Assembly (NCBI GenBank): GCA_902491765.1
Contig: CABUIY010000021.1
Span: forward strand, 1-31,715
DNA from: an uncultured Collinsella sp.
GTDB taxonomy: Bacteria; Actinomycetota; Coriobacteriia; Coriobacteriales; Coriobacteriaceae
Direction of reading: 5' to 3'
Length of the DNA: 31,715 nucleotides
The translations under genes and the position numbers were made by a program. Below the pieces are notes generated by a model. That model was not told the origin of the DNA. It did no database searches and was given only the letters and a program-made list of their open reading frames with translations. Below, piece after piece: positions 1-10,238 of the stretch. Positions within the stretch are counted from its first letter, which is position 1. Every line of letters starts with the position of its first letter.

Positions 1-644
1 GGCAGGCCAACCTCGCGCAGCGCGCGCTCATAGCCGGCAAGTCGTTTGCGACCCGTATTGGAGCGGCGTGCGTTAACCAGGCAAGCAATACGGCGGTGGC
101 CTTGCTCGATCAGATAGCGGGTGGCCATGTAGCCGCCCATCTCGTGGTCGAACATCACCTTGTCGCACTCGAGTCCCTCAATGGCACGGTCGACCATTAC
201 GGCCGGGATGGGCAGGTGGCTGACTTCTTCGCGCAGGGCGCGGTCGTCGGAGAACTCGTCGCCCACGACCAGGAAGACGCCATCAACGCCGCGCGTCACC
301 AGCTGGCGCAGCAGCTCCAGATCGTCATCGGCGCTTCCGCCCGAGCTGGTAATGAAGAGCGCATAGCCGTCCTCGCGGCAGCGCTTTTCCAGGCTACCGG
401 CGAGCGAGGCAAAAAAGCGGCTCTCGATGTTAGGGACGATAAGGCCCAGCGTGCGCGACTCGCGCATGACCAGACTACGCGCAATCTGATTAGGAACATA
501 GTGGTTGCGCGCCGCGACCTCCTTGATGAGCTTGCGGTTTTCTTCCGAGATGCGACAGGGCCGATTATTGAGAACAAGCGAGACCGACGAGGGGGAAAGC
601 CCCACCTCCTGGGCGATCTGCTTGAGGGTGACTTTGTTGGCCAT
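1..644 (-). CDS. LacI-family transcriptional regulator (C-terminus outside window)
   Basis: Reading leftwards from the ATG at 644-642, an open frame of about 214 codons runs off the window edge without a stop, so the last third is missing. The N-terminus (MANKVTLKQIAQEVGLSPSS) is the classic LacI-type helix-turn-helix followed by the SLVLNNRP hinge-helix signature. After it comes a periplasmic-binding-protein-like sensor domain with the usual landmarks LGLIVPNIESRFFA, GVDGVFLV and YLIEQGHRRIA. A good ribosome site (GGAAGGAG) lies 649-656, just upstream of the ATG. Family knowledge: a dimeric repressor or activator responding to a sugar or sugar phosphate. It is divergent from murB, which is probably coincidental. 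Its target is likely beyond the left edge; the effector cannot be told from the sequence. Confidence 0.93.
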   Translation of the reverse strand, partial: MANKVTLKQIAQEVGLSPSSVSLVLNNRPCRISEENRKLIKEVAARNHYVPNQIARSLVMRESRTLGLIVPNIESRFFASLAGSLEKRCREDGYALFITSSGGSADDDLELLRQLVTRGVDGVFLVVGDEFSDDRALREEVSHLPIPAVMVDRAIEGLECDKVMFDHEMGGYMATRYLIEQGHRRIACLVNARRSNTGRKRLAGYERALREVGL

Positions 645-778
645 CTCGCTCCTTCCAGGTTTACGCGCAATCTCTTGAAAGTATAGCGACCACCCCTCTA
701 CCTCGGTGATAAACACTTTACCAATCCGGTAGACGGCTGTTTTATCGCCGCCAGCGCACCAAATCCGTCCGGGTGGGG

Positions 779-784
779 TATATT
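779..784 (+). promoter_or_regulatory. Probable -10 element (TATATT) of the murB promoter
   Basis: TATATT in the context GGGGTATATTGCAATC sits 44 nt before the preferred murB ATG (828). No good -35 hexamer is visible at 16-18 nt upstream. A very similar string, GTATATTGCATC, occurs before the polyprenyl synthase gene at 17126-17137. The assignment rests on position and resemblance only. Confidence 0.4.
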
Positions 785-827
785 GCAATCGATTGATGAC
801 AACGACCACCAAAAGGCGGCTATTAGT

Positions 828-1790
828 ATGCACGAAAACGATTTTTTTAACGAGGACCTGCTGTGCGCGCTTGCTGGCGTTGCCGGCGAGGACAACGTAC
901 TGATGAGCGAGCCCATGCGCGAGCACACCACGTTTAAGATCGGCGGCCCGGCCGACGTCTTTGTCACGCCCGATACCGAGCAGGGCCTCGTCGCCACGCT
1001 CGATACCTGCTATCGCTGCAATCTGCCCCTCACCATCGTGGGCAACGGCTCCGACCTACTCGTCGGCGACAAGGGCATCCGCGGCGTCGTCGTGGCGCTG
1101 GGCGAAGGTCTCTCCAACATCACCGTCGACGGCACGCACGTCACGGCGGCAGCCGGCGCGCTGCTTTCCGATGTCGCAGCCGCGGCAGCCGAGGCCTGTC
1201 TCACCGGCATGGAGCCCATCTCGGGCATCCCCGGATCGGTCGGCGGCGCCTGCTACATGAACGCCGGTGCCTACGGTGCCTGCATGGCCGATGTGCTGGA
1301 GTCCGTGCGCGTCTACAAACCCGCTCGCCAGCTCGACGACGGCACCCGCGGCAGCGGCAATATCATCGAGTTCGATGTCGACGAGCTCAACCTGGGTTAT
1401 CGAAAGAGCCGCATCGCCGATGACGGCTTTATCGTGCTTTCGGCCACCTTCAATCTCGCCCCGGGCAACGCCGCGATGATCAAGGCCGACATGGACGACT
1501 ACCGCCAGCGCCGCGAGGACAAGCAGCCGCTCGACATGCCGAGTGCCGGCTCCACTTTCAAGCGCCCCGAGGGTTACTTTGCCGGCAAACTCATCATGGA
1601 TGCCGGCCTGCGAGGACACGCCGTTGGCGGCGCGCAGGTGAGCGAGAAGCACTGCGGCTTCATCGTCAACGCCGACCACGCCACCGCCGCCGATGTCGAC
1701 GAACTCATCCGCCACATCCAGGCAACCGTCAAAGACCAATTCAACGTAGACCTAGAACCCGAAGTCCACCGAGTAGGCGAATTTTTATAA
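828..1790 (+). CDS. murB: UDP-N-acetylenolpyruvoylglucosamine reductase (MurB)
   Basis: Reduces UDP-GlcNAc-enolpyruvate to UDP-MurNAc with NADPH and bound FAD, the second committed step of peptidoglycan precursor synthesis in the cytoplasm. The FAD-binding half shows HTTFKIGGPADVF, GNGSDLLVGD and the strongly diagnostic PISGIPGSVGGACYMNAGAYG region. The substrate half carries GYRKSR, the SAGSTFKRP loop containing the serine proton donor, and the C-terminal LEPEVHRVGEF with the catalytic glutamate. At 320 residues it matches the compact type II enzymes. The frame opens at a TTG at 783, but that codon lies inside the probable -10 box. The ATG at 828 has AAGGCGG at a suitable distance, so I start there. 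All key residues are present. Confidence 0.96.
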   Translation: MHENDFFNEDLLCALAGVAGEDNVLMSEPMREHTTFKIGGPADVFVTPDTEQGLVATLDTCYRCNLPLTIVGNGSDLLVGDKGIRGVVVALGEGLSNITVDGTHVTAAAGALLSDVAAAAAEACLTGMEPISGIPGSVGGACYMNAGAYGACMADVLESVRVYKPARQLDDGTRGSGNIIEFDVDELNLGYRKSRIADDGFIVLSATFNLAPGNAAMIKADMDDYRQRREDKQPLDMPSAGSTFKRPEGYFAGKLIMDAGLRGHAVGGAQVSEKHCGFIVNADHATAADVDELIRHIQATVKDQFNVDLEPEVHRVGEFL

Positions 1791-1793
1791 AAA

Positions 1794-1828
1794 GAAGGCC
1801 CCGAAAGGGGCCTTCACTTTCTTTAATT
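1794..1828 (+). terminator. Intrinsic terminator after murB
   Basis: A perfect 9-bp stem (GAAGGCCCC, loop GAAA, GGGGCCTTC, 1794-1815) begins 4 nt after the murB stop and is followed by a T-rich tail, ACTTTCTTTAATT. Confidence 0.85.
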
Positions 1829-1868
1829 CAGATAAACCAGTCCGGTGTGTGACGTATTGGACCCGAGA

Positions 1869-1999
1869 GGTCCGTGGCTGCCCGAAAGGCATTAGGTTGA
1901 TCGCGAGTTCCGCACGAGCCGGAGAGCACTTAATGTGCTCTCCGTGCGAGCAGGACTGTCCGAGCAGGCAACCTAATGCCTTTCGGGCAGCCACGGACC
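1869..1999 (+). repeat. Hairpin element copy 1 (69-nt core, 31-bp private arms)
   Basis: First of four copies of one element. Perfect inverted arms of 31 bp (1869-1899 and 1969-1999) enclose a 69-nt core (1900-1968). The core starts ATCGCGAGTTCCGCACG. Its centre is a 9-bp stem GGAGAGCAC/GTGCTCTCC with loop TTAAT. Its right side carries AGCAGGACTGT and ends GAGCAGG. The core differs slightly from the other three copies near its right end (GTCCGAGCAGG in place of GTAGAGCAGG). The arm sequence is unrelated to the arms of the other copies. The element lies between convergent murB and the peptidase gene, whose stop codon is 19 nt past the right arm. No T-run follows either arm. Function unknown; not recognised as a named family. 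Confidence 0.9.
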
Positions 2000-2018
2000 A
2001 ACTTACTTCAAACCGCAG

Positions 2019-3224
2019 CTACGACAGCGCAATACCGCCAAGCCAGCCCCAACGCACGCCAGAGCCAGTGCCATAGAAGCTAATAAACGAATCAAGCGAC
2101 TTAGACGTAATGGCTCCCTCATTGCTCATAACGATGCCGCCGCCAACGTAGATACCCACATGACCGTAGATAAGGCCCGGAGCACCCGTGCCGCTGTGCG
2201 AGGAATCGGCCACGATCATGCCCACCTGCAGCGCCGAGCGGTCGGAGCTATAGCACCAGGCGTTAAACATGTCGCACGCATTGCCTCCAAAGTAGCCAAC
2301 GCCGGCGTTACGGAAGACATTGGTGACCCACGCCGCGCACCAGTTCTGACCCGGCGAAGGCGTGGAGTAGCACGCGTTGACGACAGCCTGCTGTTTGCCC
2401 GAGCCGGCATTCTGCTGCGGAGTTCCGGGCGCGTACGATCCACCACCCGAGCTCGAACCACCCGAGTAGGAATTGTTCTTGTTCGCGGCAGCCGCGGCAG
2501 CGGCAGCCTTCCTAGCGGCCTCCTCAGCCTGGGCAGCAGCGAGGATCTCGGAATCGCGCTGAGCCATGAGCTCCTTGACGTCGTCGGAAAGACCGTTCAG
2601 CACGGTCTGGACTTCTTGCTGCTTGGCCTGCATGTCCTGCATCTGGGCAGTCTGCTGGTCCTTGAGCTTCTCTAAGTCGGCCTTCTGCGACTCGAGCTCG
2701 GTCTTTTGCGCATCGAGCTCTTCCTGGATGGTCTGAATGTCCTCGATGGCGTCGCGGTCGCTCTTGTTGATCTTCTCAACGTAATGCGCGTTGGCGACGA
2801 GTTCCTCAAACGAGCCAGAGGCCAGCAGCAGCGACAGGATGTTCGTGCCGCCGGACTTGTAGCTGGCGGCCACGCGATCGGAAAGGTCGTTGCGCTTCTT
2901 CTTGAGCTCGGCCTTCTTTTCATCGATCTGGGCCTGCGTGTCGTCAATCTTGCCCTGGACATTCTCGATGTCGTTGAGGGTCTGGGCATTCTTGTTGGCC
3001 AGCGCCGCATACTCATTTGCGATGCTGTCGAGCTGGGCCTGAACCTCGTCGAGCTGGGCCTGGGCGGCATTCAGTTTATCGGTGGTTTCTTTGGAAGCCT
3101 CCGCCGCATGGGCGCGAGCGGGCAGGCCAAAAAGAACTGCCGCAGAAGCGGCGCCGAACAGGGCCTTGAGGGCAGTGCGGCGCGAGAGCTCCTGGGAAAG
3201 GATGGAATCGCTGTTTGGTGACAT
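2019..3224 (-). CDS. Secreted coiled-coil peptidoglycan hydrolase-like protein (PcsB-like stalk, CHAP/NlpC-type Cys-His domain)
   Basis: A 401-residue exported protein. The N-terminus has a twin-arginine motif (SRRTALKALFG), a hydrophobic stretch and an AHA-A cleavage region near residue 40, suggesting Tat export. Residues about 45-235 are a heptad-rich, Glu/Lys/Gln-rich coiled coil like the stalk of PcsB/CwlO-type proteins. An Ala-rich and then Gly/Ser-rich linker (about 235-280) follows. The C-terminal domain has a nucleophile-type cysteine in QNWCAAWVTNVF (about residue 296) and a histidine in YGHVGIYVGGG (about 355), consistent with a CHAP or NlpC/P60-like amidase/endopeptidase. I infer a cell-wall hydrolase in septation or elongation. 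GGAG precedes the ATG. Hairpin element copy 1 lies right after the stop. Bond specificity is unknown. Confidence 0.88.
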   Translation of the reverse strand: MSPNSDSILSQELSRRTALKALFGAASAAVLFGLPARAHAAEASKETTDKLNAAQAQLDEVQAQLDSIANEYAALANKNAQTLNDIENVQGKIDDTQAQIDEKKAELKKKRNDLSDRVAASYKSGGTNILSLLLASGSFEELVANAHYVEKINKSDRDAIEDIQTIQEELDAQKTELESQKADLEKLKDQQTAQMQDMQAKQQEVQTVLNGLSDDVKELMAQRDSEILAAAQAEEAARKAAAAAAAANKNNSYSGGSSSGGGSYAPGTPQQNAGSGKQQAVVNACYSTPSPGQNWCAAWVTNVFRNAGVGYFGGNACDMFNAWCYSSDRSALQVGMIVADSSHSGTGAPGLIYGHVGIYVGGGIVMSNEGAITSKSLDSFISFYGTGSGVRWGWLGGIALS

Positions 3225-3285
3225 ATGTACTCCGTTACATGCTTATTTATATGTCGCTCAACTCATACATATTAGCGTACATATG
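3221..3285. promoter_or_regulatory. AT-rich upstream region with inverted CATATGTAC strings
   Basis: The gap 3225-3490 between the divergent peptidase gene and galE is much richer in A/T than the genes. ACATATGTAC (3221-3230) and GTACATATGG (3276-3285) are near-mirror copies bracketing the presumed peptidase promoter; read leftwards, a TATAAA lies between them. Similar strings (CCATATAG, CATATGTACACATATACG) occur before the Toprim gene at 21869-21895. This could be a shared operator or simple AT-rich promoter convergence. Confidence 0.3.
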
Positions 3286-3447
3286 GCGCGTCCCAACGAT
3301 TTCCACGAACGGCAGGAAACTACAAGGTCAGCGGCTCGTAAGCAAATGTCAAAGATCAGGTTATGCGTACGCAAGCTCTTCTATGAGTACGTTAGCACAA
3401 TCCTCTGCTTTTCCTACAGCGCACGATTTGGGCGTCCCTGCCTGCGC

Positions 3448-3453
3448 TATACT
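3448..3453 (+). promoter_or_regulatory. Probable galE -10 element (TATACT)
   Basis: TATACT lies 43 nt before the galE ATG. The candidate -35 sequences (GATTTG at 17 nt, TTGGGC at 14 nt) are poor, so this rests mainly on the -10 and its position. An AGGAG ribosome site follows at 3481-3485. Confidence 0.45.
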
Positions 3454-3490
3454 CCCCTGAAGAAGTGTTCCTGATTCGATAGGAGACTAC

Positions 3491-4552
3491 ATGTCCAAAG
3501 CACTCGACCCCAAAGACACCTGTGTCCTCGTTACCGGTGGCGCCGGCTTTATCGGCTCGCACACCGTCGTTCAGCTGCTCGAGGGTGGCTACCAGGTCGT
3601 CATCGTCGATGATCTCTCCAACTCCAGCGCCGTCGCCGTCGACCGCGTCAAGACCATCGTGGGCGACGAGGCCGCCAAGAACCTCACCTTCTACGAGGCC
3701 AACGTGCTCGACCGCGATGCGATGAACAAGATCTTCGATACCCATCAGATCGACCGCGTCATCCACTTTGCCGGCTTTAAGGCCGTCGGCGAGTCGGTGA
3801 GCAAGCCCGTCGAGTACTATCACAACAACATCGAGAACACCCTGGTGCTCATCGACGTCATGCGCAACCATGGCTGCAAGTCCATCATCTTCTCGAGCTC
3901 CTCGACCGTCTACGGCGACCCGGACAACCCGCCCGTCACCGAGGAGGATCCTAAGAAGCCCGCGACTAACCCCTATGGTTGGACCAAGTGGATGATCGAG
4001 CAGATCCTTATGGACGTCCACACCGCCGACCCCGAGTGGGACGTCGTGCTGCTCCGTTACTTCAACCCCATCGGCGCCCATCCGTCGGGTCTGATCGGCG
4101 AGGACCCCAAGGGCATCCCCAACAACCTGGTGCCCTATGTCGCCCAGGTCGCCGTGGGCAAGCTCGAGGCCGTTCAGGTCTTTGGCAACGACTACCCCAC
4201 CCCCGACGGCACCGGCGTGCGCGACTACATCCACGTGTGCGATCTGGCCTCTGGTCACGTTGCCGCCCTTAACTGGATGAACGGCAAAACCGGCGTCGAG
4301 ATCTTTAACCTGGGCACCGGCACCGGCACCTCGGTACTCGAGGTCGTCGCCGCCTTCTCCAAGGCTTGTGGCAAGGAGCTGCCCTACGTGATCCGCGAGC
4401 GCCGCGCCGGCGACATCGCTGCCAACTGGTGCGATGCCTCCAAGGCCGAGCGCATGATGGGCTGGAAGGCCCAGTACGACATCGCGGACATGTGCCGCGA
4501 TAGCTGGAACTGGCAGAGCCACAACCCCAACGGCTTCGCCGACGCCGAGTAG
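3491..4552 (+). CDS. galE: UDP-glucose 4-epimerase (GalE)
   Basis: Interconverts UDP-galactose and UDP-glucose with tightly bound NAD; last step of the Leloir pathway and source of UDP-galactose for glycans. An extended short-chain dehydrogenase. The Rossmann signature GGAGFIGSHTV lies near residue 17, then the DDLSNSS loop, IHFAGFKAVGES, the SSSSTVYG segment with the catalytic Ser/Thr, and PYGWTKWMIE providing the Tyr-x-x-x-Lys pair. RYFNPIGAHPSG and the C-terminal DYIHVCDLA and RRAGDIAANWCDA segments fit GalE specifically. At 353 residues it has normal length. AGGAG is 5 nt before the ATG and a strong terminator follows, so it is probably a single-gene transcript. No galK or galT is adjacent. 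Confidence 0.96.
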   Translation: MSKALDPKDTCVLVTGGAGFIGSHTVVQLLEGGYQVVIVDDLSNSSAVAVDRVKTIVGDEAAKNLTFYEANVLDRDAMNKIFDTHQIDRVIHFAGFKAVGESVSKPVEYYHNNIENTLVLIDVMRNHGCKSIIFSSSSTVYGDPDNPPVTEEDPKKPATNPYGWTKWMIEQILMDVHTADPEWDVVLLRYFNPIGAHPSGLIGEDPKGIPNNLVPYVAQVAVGKLEAVQVFGNDYPTPDGTGVRDYIHVCDLASGHVAALNWMNGKTGVEIFNLGTGTGTSVLEVVAAFSKACGKELPYVIRERRAGDIAANWCDASKAERMMGWKAQYDIADMCRDSWNWQSHNPNGFADAE

Positions 4553-4574
4553 CAAAAACCTACATACCGCTCTT

Positions 4575-4609
4575 GCCCCGATCTCACGTTGTGAGGTCGG
4601 GGCTTTTTT
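4575..4609 (+). terminator. Intrinsic terminator after galE
   Basis: A 13-bp stem with one G-T pair (4575-4587 with 4591-4603, loop GTT) is followed by six T residues, 23 nt after the galE stop. Confidence 0.93.
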
Positions 4610-4660
4610 CATGGCATGTAACCATTCGCCGAAAATCGACAAACTTTTTATCTTGCCTGT

Positions 4661-4687
4661 ACATGTTTAAACAACATGTTTTACAAT
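4661..4687 (+). promoter_or_regulatory. malQ promoter with HutC-type operator GTTTAAAC
   Basis: The palindrome ACATGTT-TAAAC-AACATGT (4661-4679) contains GTTTAAAC at 4665-4672, followed by a -10-like TACAAT at 4682-4687. There is no good -35 at normal spacing; TTGCCT at 4653 is too far. GTTTAAAC fits the GTNTANAC consensus of HutC-subfamily GntR repressors. The same 8-mer lies in both halves of the GntR/PTS intergenic region at 14419 and 14541. A repressor here would block RNA polymerase directly. Confidence 0.55.
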
Positions 4688-4772
4688 AGGCGTATCGAAT
4701 CAGAACATCGGAGGCGGACTGCACACCCATCGGCAGGCCGACCCCACAACAAGAAGGTTGGTGAGCGCATTC

Positions 4773-6278
4773 ATGGAGCGTGCAAGCGGCGTCCTCATGC
4801 CCGTCTCATCTCTGCCCGGACCATACGGAATCGGCGGCTTTGGCTGGAATGCCTACGACTTCGTCGATTTTCTCGCCTCGTGCAAACAACATTACTGGCA
4901 GATTCTGCCCCTCACGACGACCAGTTATGGCGATTCGCCCTATCAGTCGTTCTCGGCCCGCGCAGGCAACCCCAACTTTATCGACTTTGCCGAGCTTATC
5001 GAGGCCGGCTATCTGGAGCAGCGCGATATCGATGGCGTGTATCTGGGATCCGACCCCAGCAATGTCGACTACGGTGCCATCTTTGGTGGCCGCCGTCAGA
5101 TTCTCGACCGCGCCGCCGAGCGCTTTGCCGCCGACAAGCCGGCCGATTTCGATGACTTTATCCAGGCCAACGAGGACTGGCTCATCCCCTACTGTGAGTT
5201 CATGACCGTCAAAGAGGAGTGCGGTCTCAAGGCGTTTTGGGAGTGGCCCGCGGAGCTCCGCACCCGCGGCGAGGCTTCCGCCAAGGTCTGCGCCGACCAT
5301 CCGGCGCGTATGCTCTACCACCAGATGACGCAGTACTTCTTCGATCGCCAGTGGAGCCGCCTCAAGGCCTATGCCAACGAGCGCGACATTCTCATCATCG
5401 GCGACCTGCCCATCTATGTCTCGCGTGACTCCGTCGAGATGTGGGCGACGCCTGAGCTCTTTAAGATCGACGCCGCCGGCAATCCCGTGAGCGTCGCCGG
5501 CACGCCACCCGACCAGTTCTCGGCCACCGGCCAGTACTGGGGCAACCCCATCTACGACTGGGACGCTATGGAGTCCGATGGCTTCTCCTGGTGGGAGGGC
5601 CGCATTCGCGCCGCCCTCGACATGTACGACGTCATCCGCCTGGATCACTTCCGCGGCTTCGAGGCCTATTGGGAGGTGCCGTTCTCCTCGCCCGATTCGT
5701 CCTACGGTTCGTGGACGCAGGGTCCCGGCCTCAAGTTCTTCAAGACGCTCGAGGAAAAGCTCGGCACGCTGCCCATCATCGCCGAGGACCTGGGCTTCCT
5801 CACCTCCGGCGTCATCGACATGCGCGACAACTCGGGCTTCCCCGGCATGAAGATCCTGCAGTTTGCCTTTGAGGGCACCAACTCGTACTACCTGCCGCAT
5901 AACTACATCGCCAACACCGTCGCCTATGTGGGCACCCACGACAACGAGACGGCGCGCGGTTGGTTTGAGGGAACGGCCACCCCGCGTCAGCGCGAGCAGG
6001 CAGCCCTGTACACCCATCAGCAGGCGGGCGAGCCCATGGCCGACGCACTCAATCGCACCATCGCCGCCAGCGTGAGCGACACGTGCATCTACACCATGCA
6101 GGACCTGCTCAACTTGGGCAACGAGGCGCGCATCAACACCCCTGCCACGCTGGGCGGCAACTGGACCTGGCGCATGCTCGACGGCGCCATCACCCGCGAG
6201 CTCGAGCACAAACTCACCGACTGGACCGAGACCTACTTCCGCATCCCGTCGGAAGCCGAAATCGAGCTTCCTCAATAG
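4773..6278 (+). CDS. malQ: 4-alpha-glucanotransferase (amylomaltase, MalQ)
   Basis: Transfers alpha-1,4-glucan segments between maltodextrins, releasing glucose from short chains and building longer ones for phosphorolysis. A GH77 enzyme of 501 residues, the usual length of plain bacterial amylomaltases. Family landmarks: SSLPGPYGIGGFG at the start, ILPLTTTSYGDSPYQS, IGDLPIYV, then the catalytic set. These are the nucleophile Asp in RLDHFRG (about residue 291), the acid/base Glu in IIAEDLG (about 338) and the transition-state Asp in VGTHDNETARGW (about 390). The frame also contains TTG (4758) and GTG (4761) codons, but a ribosome site GGTGAG lies 7 nt before the ATG at 4773, which I prefer. 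It is followed by the phosphorylase gene with a hairpin between, and carries the GTTTAAAC operator upstream. Confidence 0.95.
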   Translation: MERASGVLMPVSSLPGPYGIGGFGWNAYDFVDFLASCKQHYWQILPLTTTSYGDSPYQSFSARAGNPNFIDFAELIEAGYLEQRDIDGVYLGSDPSNVDYGAIFGGRRQILDRAAERFAADKPADFDDFIQANEDWLIPYCEFMTVKEECGLKAFWEWPAELRTRGEASAKVCADHPARMLYHQMTQYFFDRQWSRLKAYANERDILIIGDLPIYVSRDSVEMWATPELFKIDAAGNPVSVAGTPPDQFSATGQYWGNPIYDWDAMESDGFSWWEGRIRAALDMYDVIRLDHFRGFEAYWEVPFSSPDSSYGSWTQGPGLKFFKTLEEKLGTLPIIAEDLGFLTSGVIDMRDNSGFPGMKILQFAFEGTNSYYLPHNYIANTVAYVGTHDNETARGWFEGTATPRQREQAALYTHQQAGEPMADALNRTIAASVSDTCIYTMQDLLNLGNEARINTPATLGGNWTWRMLDGAITRELEHKLTDWTETYFRIPSEAEIELPQ

Positions 6279-6326
6279 GAGCTACCGCGCCCGACCCCTC
6301 CCCACCGTGCGGACGCGCTTGCTTTT

Positions 6327-6366
6327 CCCGCGCGAGGCCACCCCAATCCCCTCGCGCGGGCTTCTT
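6327..6366 (+). terminator. Hairpin between malQ and the phosphorylase gene
   Basis: A perfect 11-bp GC-rich stem (6327-6337 with 6350-6360) is followed by CTTCTTATG rather than a real T-run. It may be a weak terminator or an mRNA-processing hairpin that lets some transcription continue into the phosphorylase gene. Confidence 0.6.
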
Positions 6367-6406
6367 ATGAATTGCAGACATGAAACAACCCATCACAGGA
6401 GAAAAC

Positions 6407-8674
<2,268 letters not shown>

Positions 8675-8703
8675 TTTCGTTTCCCTTACCCATCCTCTTG
8701 AGA

Positions 8704-8735
8704 AACGGAGTCGTGGCAACACGGCTCCGTTTTTT
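8704..8735 (+). terminator. Intrinsic terminator after the phosphorylase gene
   Basis: A 12-bp stem with one G-T pair (AACGGAGTCGTG with CACGGCTCCGTT, loop GCAA, 8704-8731) runs into a T6 tract. Confidence 0.93.
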
Positions 8736-8857
8736 GTGCCCGCACGTTACCCTGTGACCCGACTCGACCAAACAATCTCGATCTATAACAACTACTCAAT
8801 CAAATCGACCCTACCCGTTACAGATCGAGACAAACGACCGGCCAGACAACCCCAACA

Positions 8858-8900
8858 CAAAGAAAGGCTCCCCTCTCGCCCAGTGGACGGGAGGGGAGCC
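8858..8900 (-). terminator. Intrinsic terminator of the ABC sugar importer operon
   Basis: On the minus strand a 10-bp perfect stem (8891-8900 with 8866-8875, 15-nt loop) is followed by TTTCTTTG, about 70 nt beyond the ATPase stop codon. The gap 8736-8970 between the two convergent operons otherwise shows nothing recognisable. Confidence 0.8.
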
Positions 8901-8970
8901 TTATATGTGACCGCGGCAAAAGGATGGCAATACCGCAGTCGCCCAAAGGGAGGGCCTGGATGCACCGGGC

Positions 8971-10170
8971 CTAGATAAGGTTCTTGCCAGAGACCTTATC
9001 GAAGAGGTGGGTCGCGTTCTTCTCGAACTTGAACCAGATGGTGTCGCCAGCCTTGAGCGCGCCCTTGGCCTCGAGGTCGACGACGGGGATAATCAGGACA
9101 AACTGGCCGTCGGGAGCGGTCACGTGGACATGCTCGGTCGAGCCCATGAGCTCGGTCACCTCGACGGTACCCTGGAGCGCGCCCTCCTCGCCCTTGTCGG
9201 CAAGCAGGATCTGCTCGGGACGCACGCCGGCCGTGATCTCCTTCACGTCGCCGCCGTCCCAGTTGAGAGCAAGCTGAGCGCAGGTCTCGGGGGCGAGCGC
9301 CACGTTCATATCCTCGGTCTTGACGGTAAAGCCGTTGCCCGAGCGCACCAGCTGGGCATCGAAGAAGTTCATCTGCGGCACGCCGATAAAGCCGGCGACG
9401 AAGATGTTCGCGGGATGGTTGAAGACCTCCTGCGGGGTGGCGATCTGCTGGACGACGCCGTCCTTCATGACCACGATACGGTCACCGAGGGTCATAGCCT
9501 CGGTCTGGTCGTGAGTAACATAAATGAACGTGCCCTTGATCTCGTGGCGCAGCTTAATGAGCTCGGCACGCATCTGGTTACGAAGCTTGGCATCCAGGTT
9601 GGACAGTGGCTCGTCCATCAGGAAGACCTTGGGGTCACGCACGATGGCGCGGCCGATAGCGACACGCTGGCGCTGGCCGCCCGAAAGCGCCTTGGGCTTA
9701 CGGTCGAGGTACTCGGTAATGCCCAGAATCTCGGCAGCAGAGCGAACTTTGCGGTCGATCTCGTCCTTGGGGACCTTCTTGAGCTCGAGCGTAAACGCCA
9801 TGTTCTCGTACACCGTCATATTGGGGTACAGAGCATAGCTCTGGAACACCATGGCGATGTCGCGGTCCTTGGGCGCCACGTCGTTGACGCGCTTGCCGTC
9901 GATGAGCACGTCGCCCGAGGTAATGTCCTCCAGGCCGGCGACCATGCGCATCGTCGTGGACTTACCGCAGCCAGAGGGGCCAACGAGGACGATGAACTCC
10001 TGGTCGTGAACGGTGAGGTTGAAGTCCTCTACAGCGAGCACACCGTCCTCAGTAACCTTGAGGTTGTGCTTCTTCTCCTCGGTCTTCTTCTTTTTGCCAA
10101 AGAAGCCCTTCTTTTTTGACTCGTTGTTGGGATACACCTTCTGAACATGTTTGAGAACGATCTCGGCCAT
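8971..10170 (-). CDS. msmK: Sugar ABC transporter ATP-binding protein (MsmK/UgpC/MalK type)
   Basis: ATPase of a CUT1 carbohydrate importer; two copies would drive the two permeases encoded upstream. Walker A is GPSGCGKSTT, the Q-loop is MVFQSYALYPN, the ABC signature LSGGQRQRVAIGRA, Walker B VFLMDEPLSNLDAK and the switch histidine VTHDQTEA. Residues from about 235 onward form the OB/TOBE regulatory region (GVRPEQILL and HVHVTAPDG segments). At 399 residues it is longer than usual because of a lysine-rich insertion near residues 18-42 (KKKGFFGKKKKTEEKKH), between the first strand and the GVLAVEDFNL strand. As last gene of its operon with its own ATPase the importer looks self-sufficient, though MsmK-type ATPases often serve several importers. 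Confidence 0.95.
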   Translation of the reverse strand: MAEIVLKHVQKVYPNNESKKKGFFGKKKKTEEKKHNLKVTEDGVLAVEDFNLTVHDQEFIVLVGPSGCGKSTTMRMVAGLEDITSGDVLIDGKRVNDVAPKDRDIAMVFQSYALYPNMTVYENMAFTLELKKVPKDEIDRKVRSAAEILGITEYLDRKPKALSGGQRQRVAIGRAIVRDPKVFLMDEPLSNLDAKLRNQMRAELIKLRHEIKGTFIYVTHDQTEAMTLGDRIVVMKDGVVQQIATPQEVFNHPANIFVAGFIGVPQMNFFDAQLVRSGNGFTVKTEDMNVALAPETCAQLALNWDGGDVKEITAGVRPEQILLADKGEEGALQGTVEVTELMGSTEHVHVTAPDGQFVLIIPVVDLEAKGALKAGDTIWFKFEKNATHLFDKVSGKNLI

Positions 10171-10187
10171 GTCTCTACCTTTCGATA

Positions 10188-10214
10188 TGCGGCGCCGCGC
10201 TGAGGGGCGCCGCA
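10188..10214 (-). other. Intercistronic hairpin before the ATPase gene
   Basis: A 9-bp stem TGCGGCGCC/GGCGCCGCA (10188-10196 with 10206-10214) sits in the 68-nt gap between the second permease stop and the ATPase start. No T-run follows, so it is more likely an mRNA-stability or attenuation hairpin than a terminator. Confidence 0.6.
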
Positions 10215-10238
10215 GAAACTTGCAAAACAGTTACGGCA

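Noticed and set aside
1869..1999. Hairpin elements as ordinary intrinsic terminators
   Set aside because: Arms of 31-42 bp are far longer than terminator stems, no T-run follows on either strand, the interior contains a conserved 69-nt core, and murB already has a normal terminator at 1794-1828.
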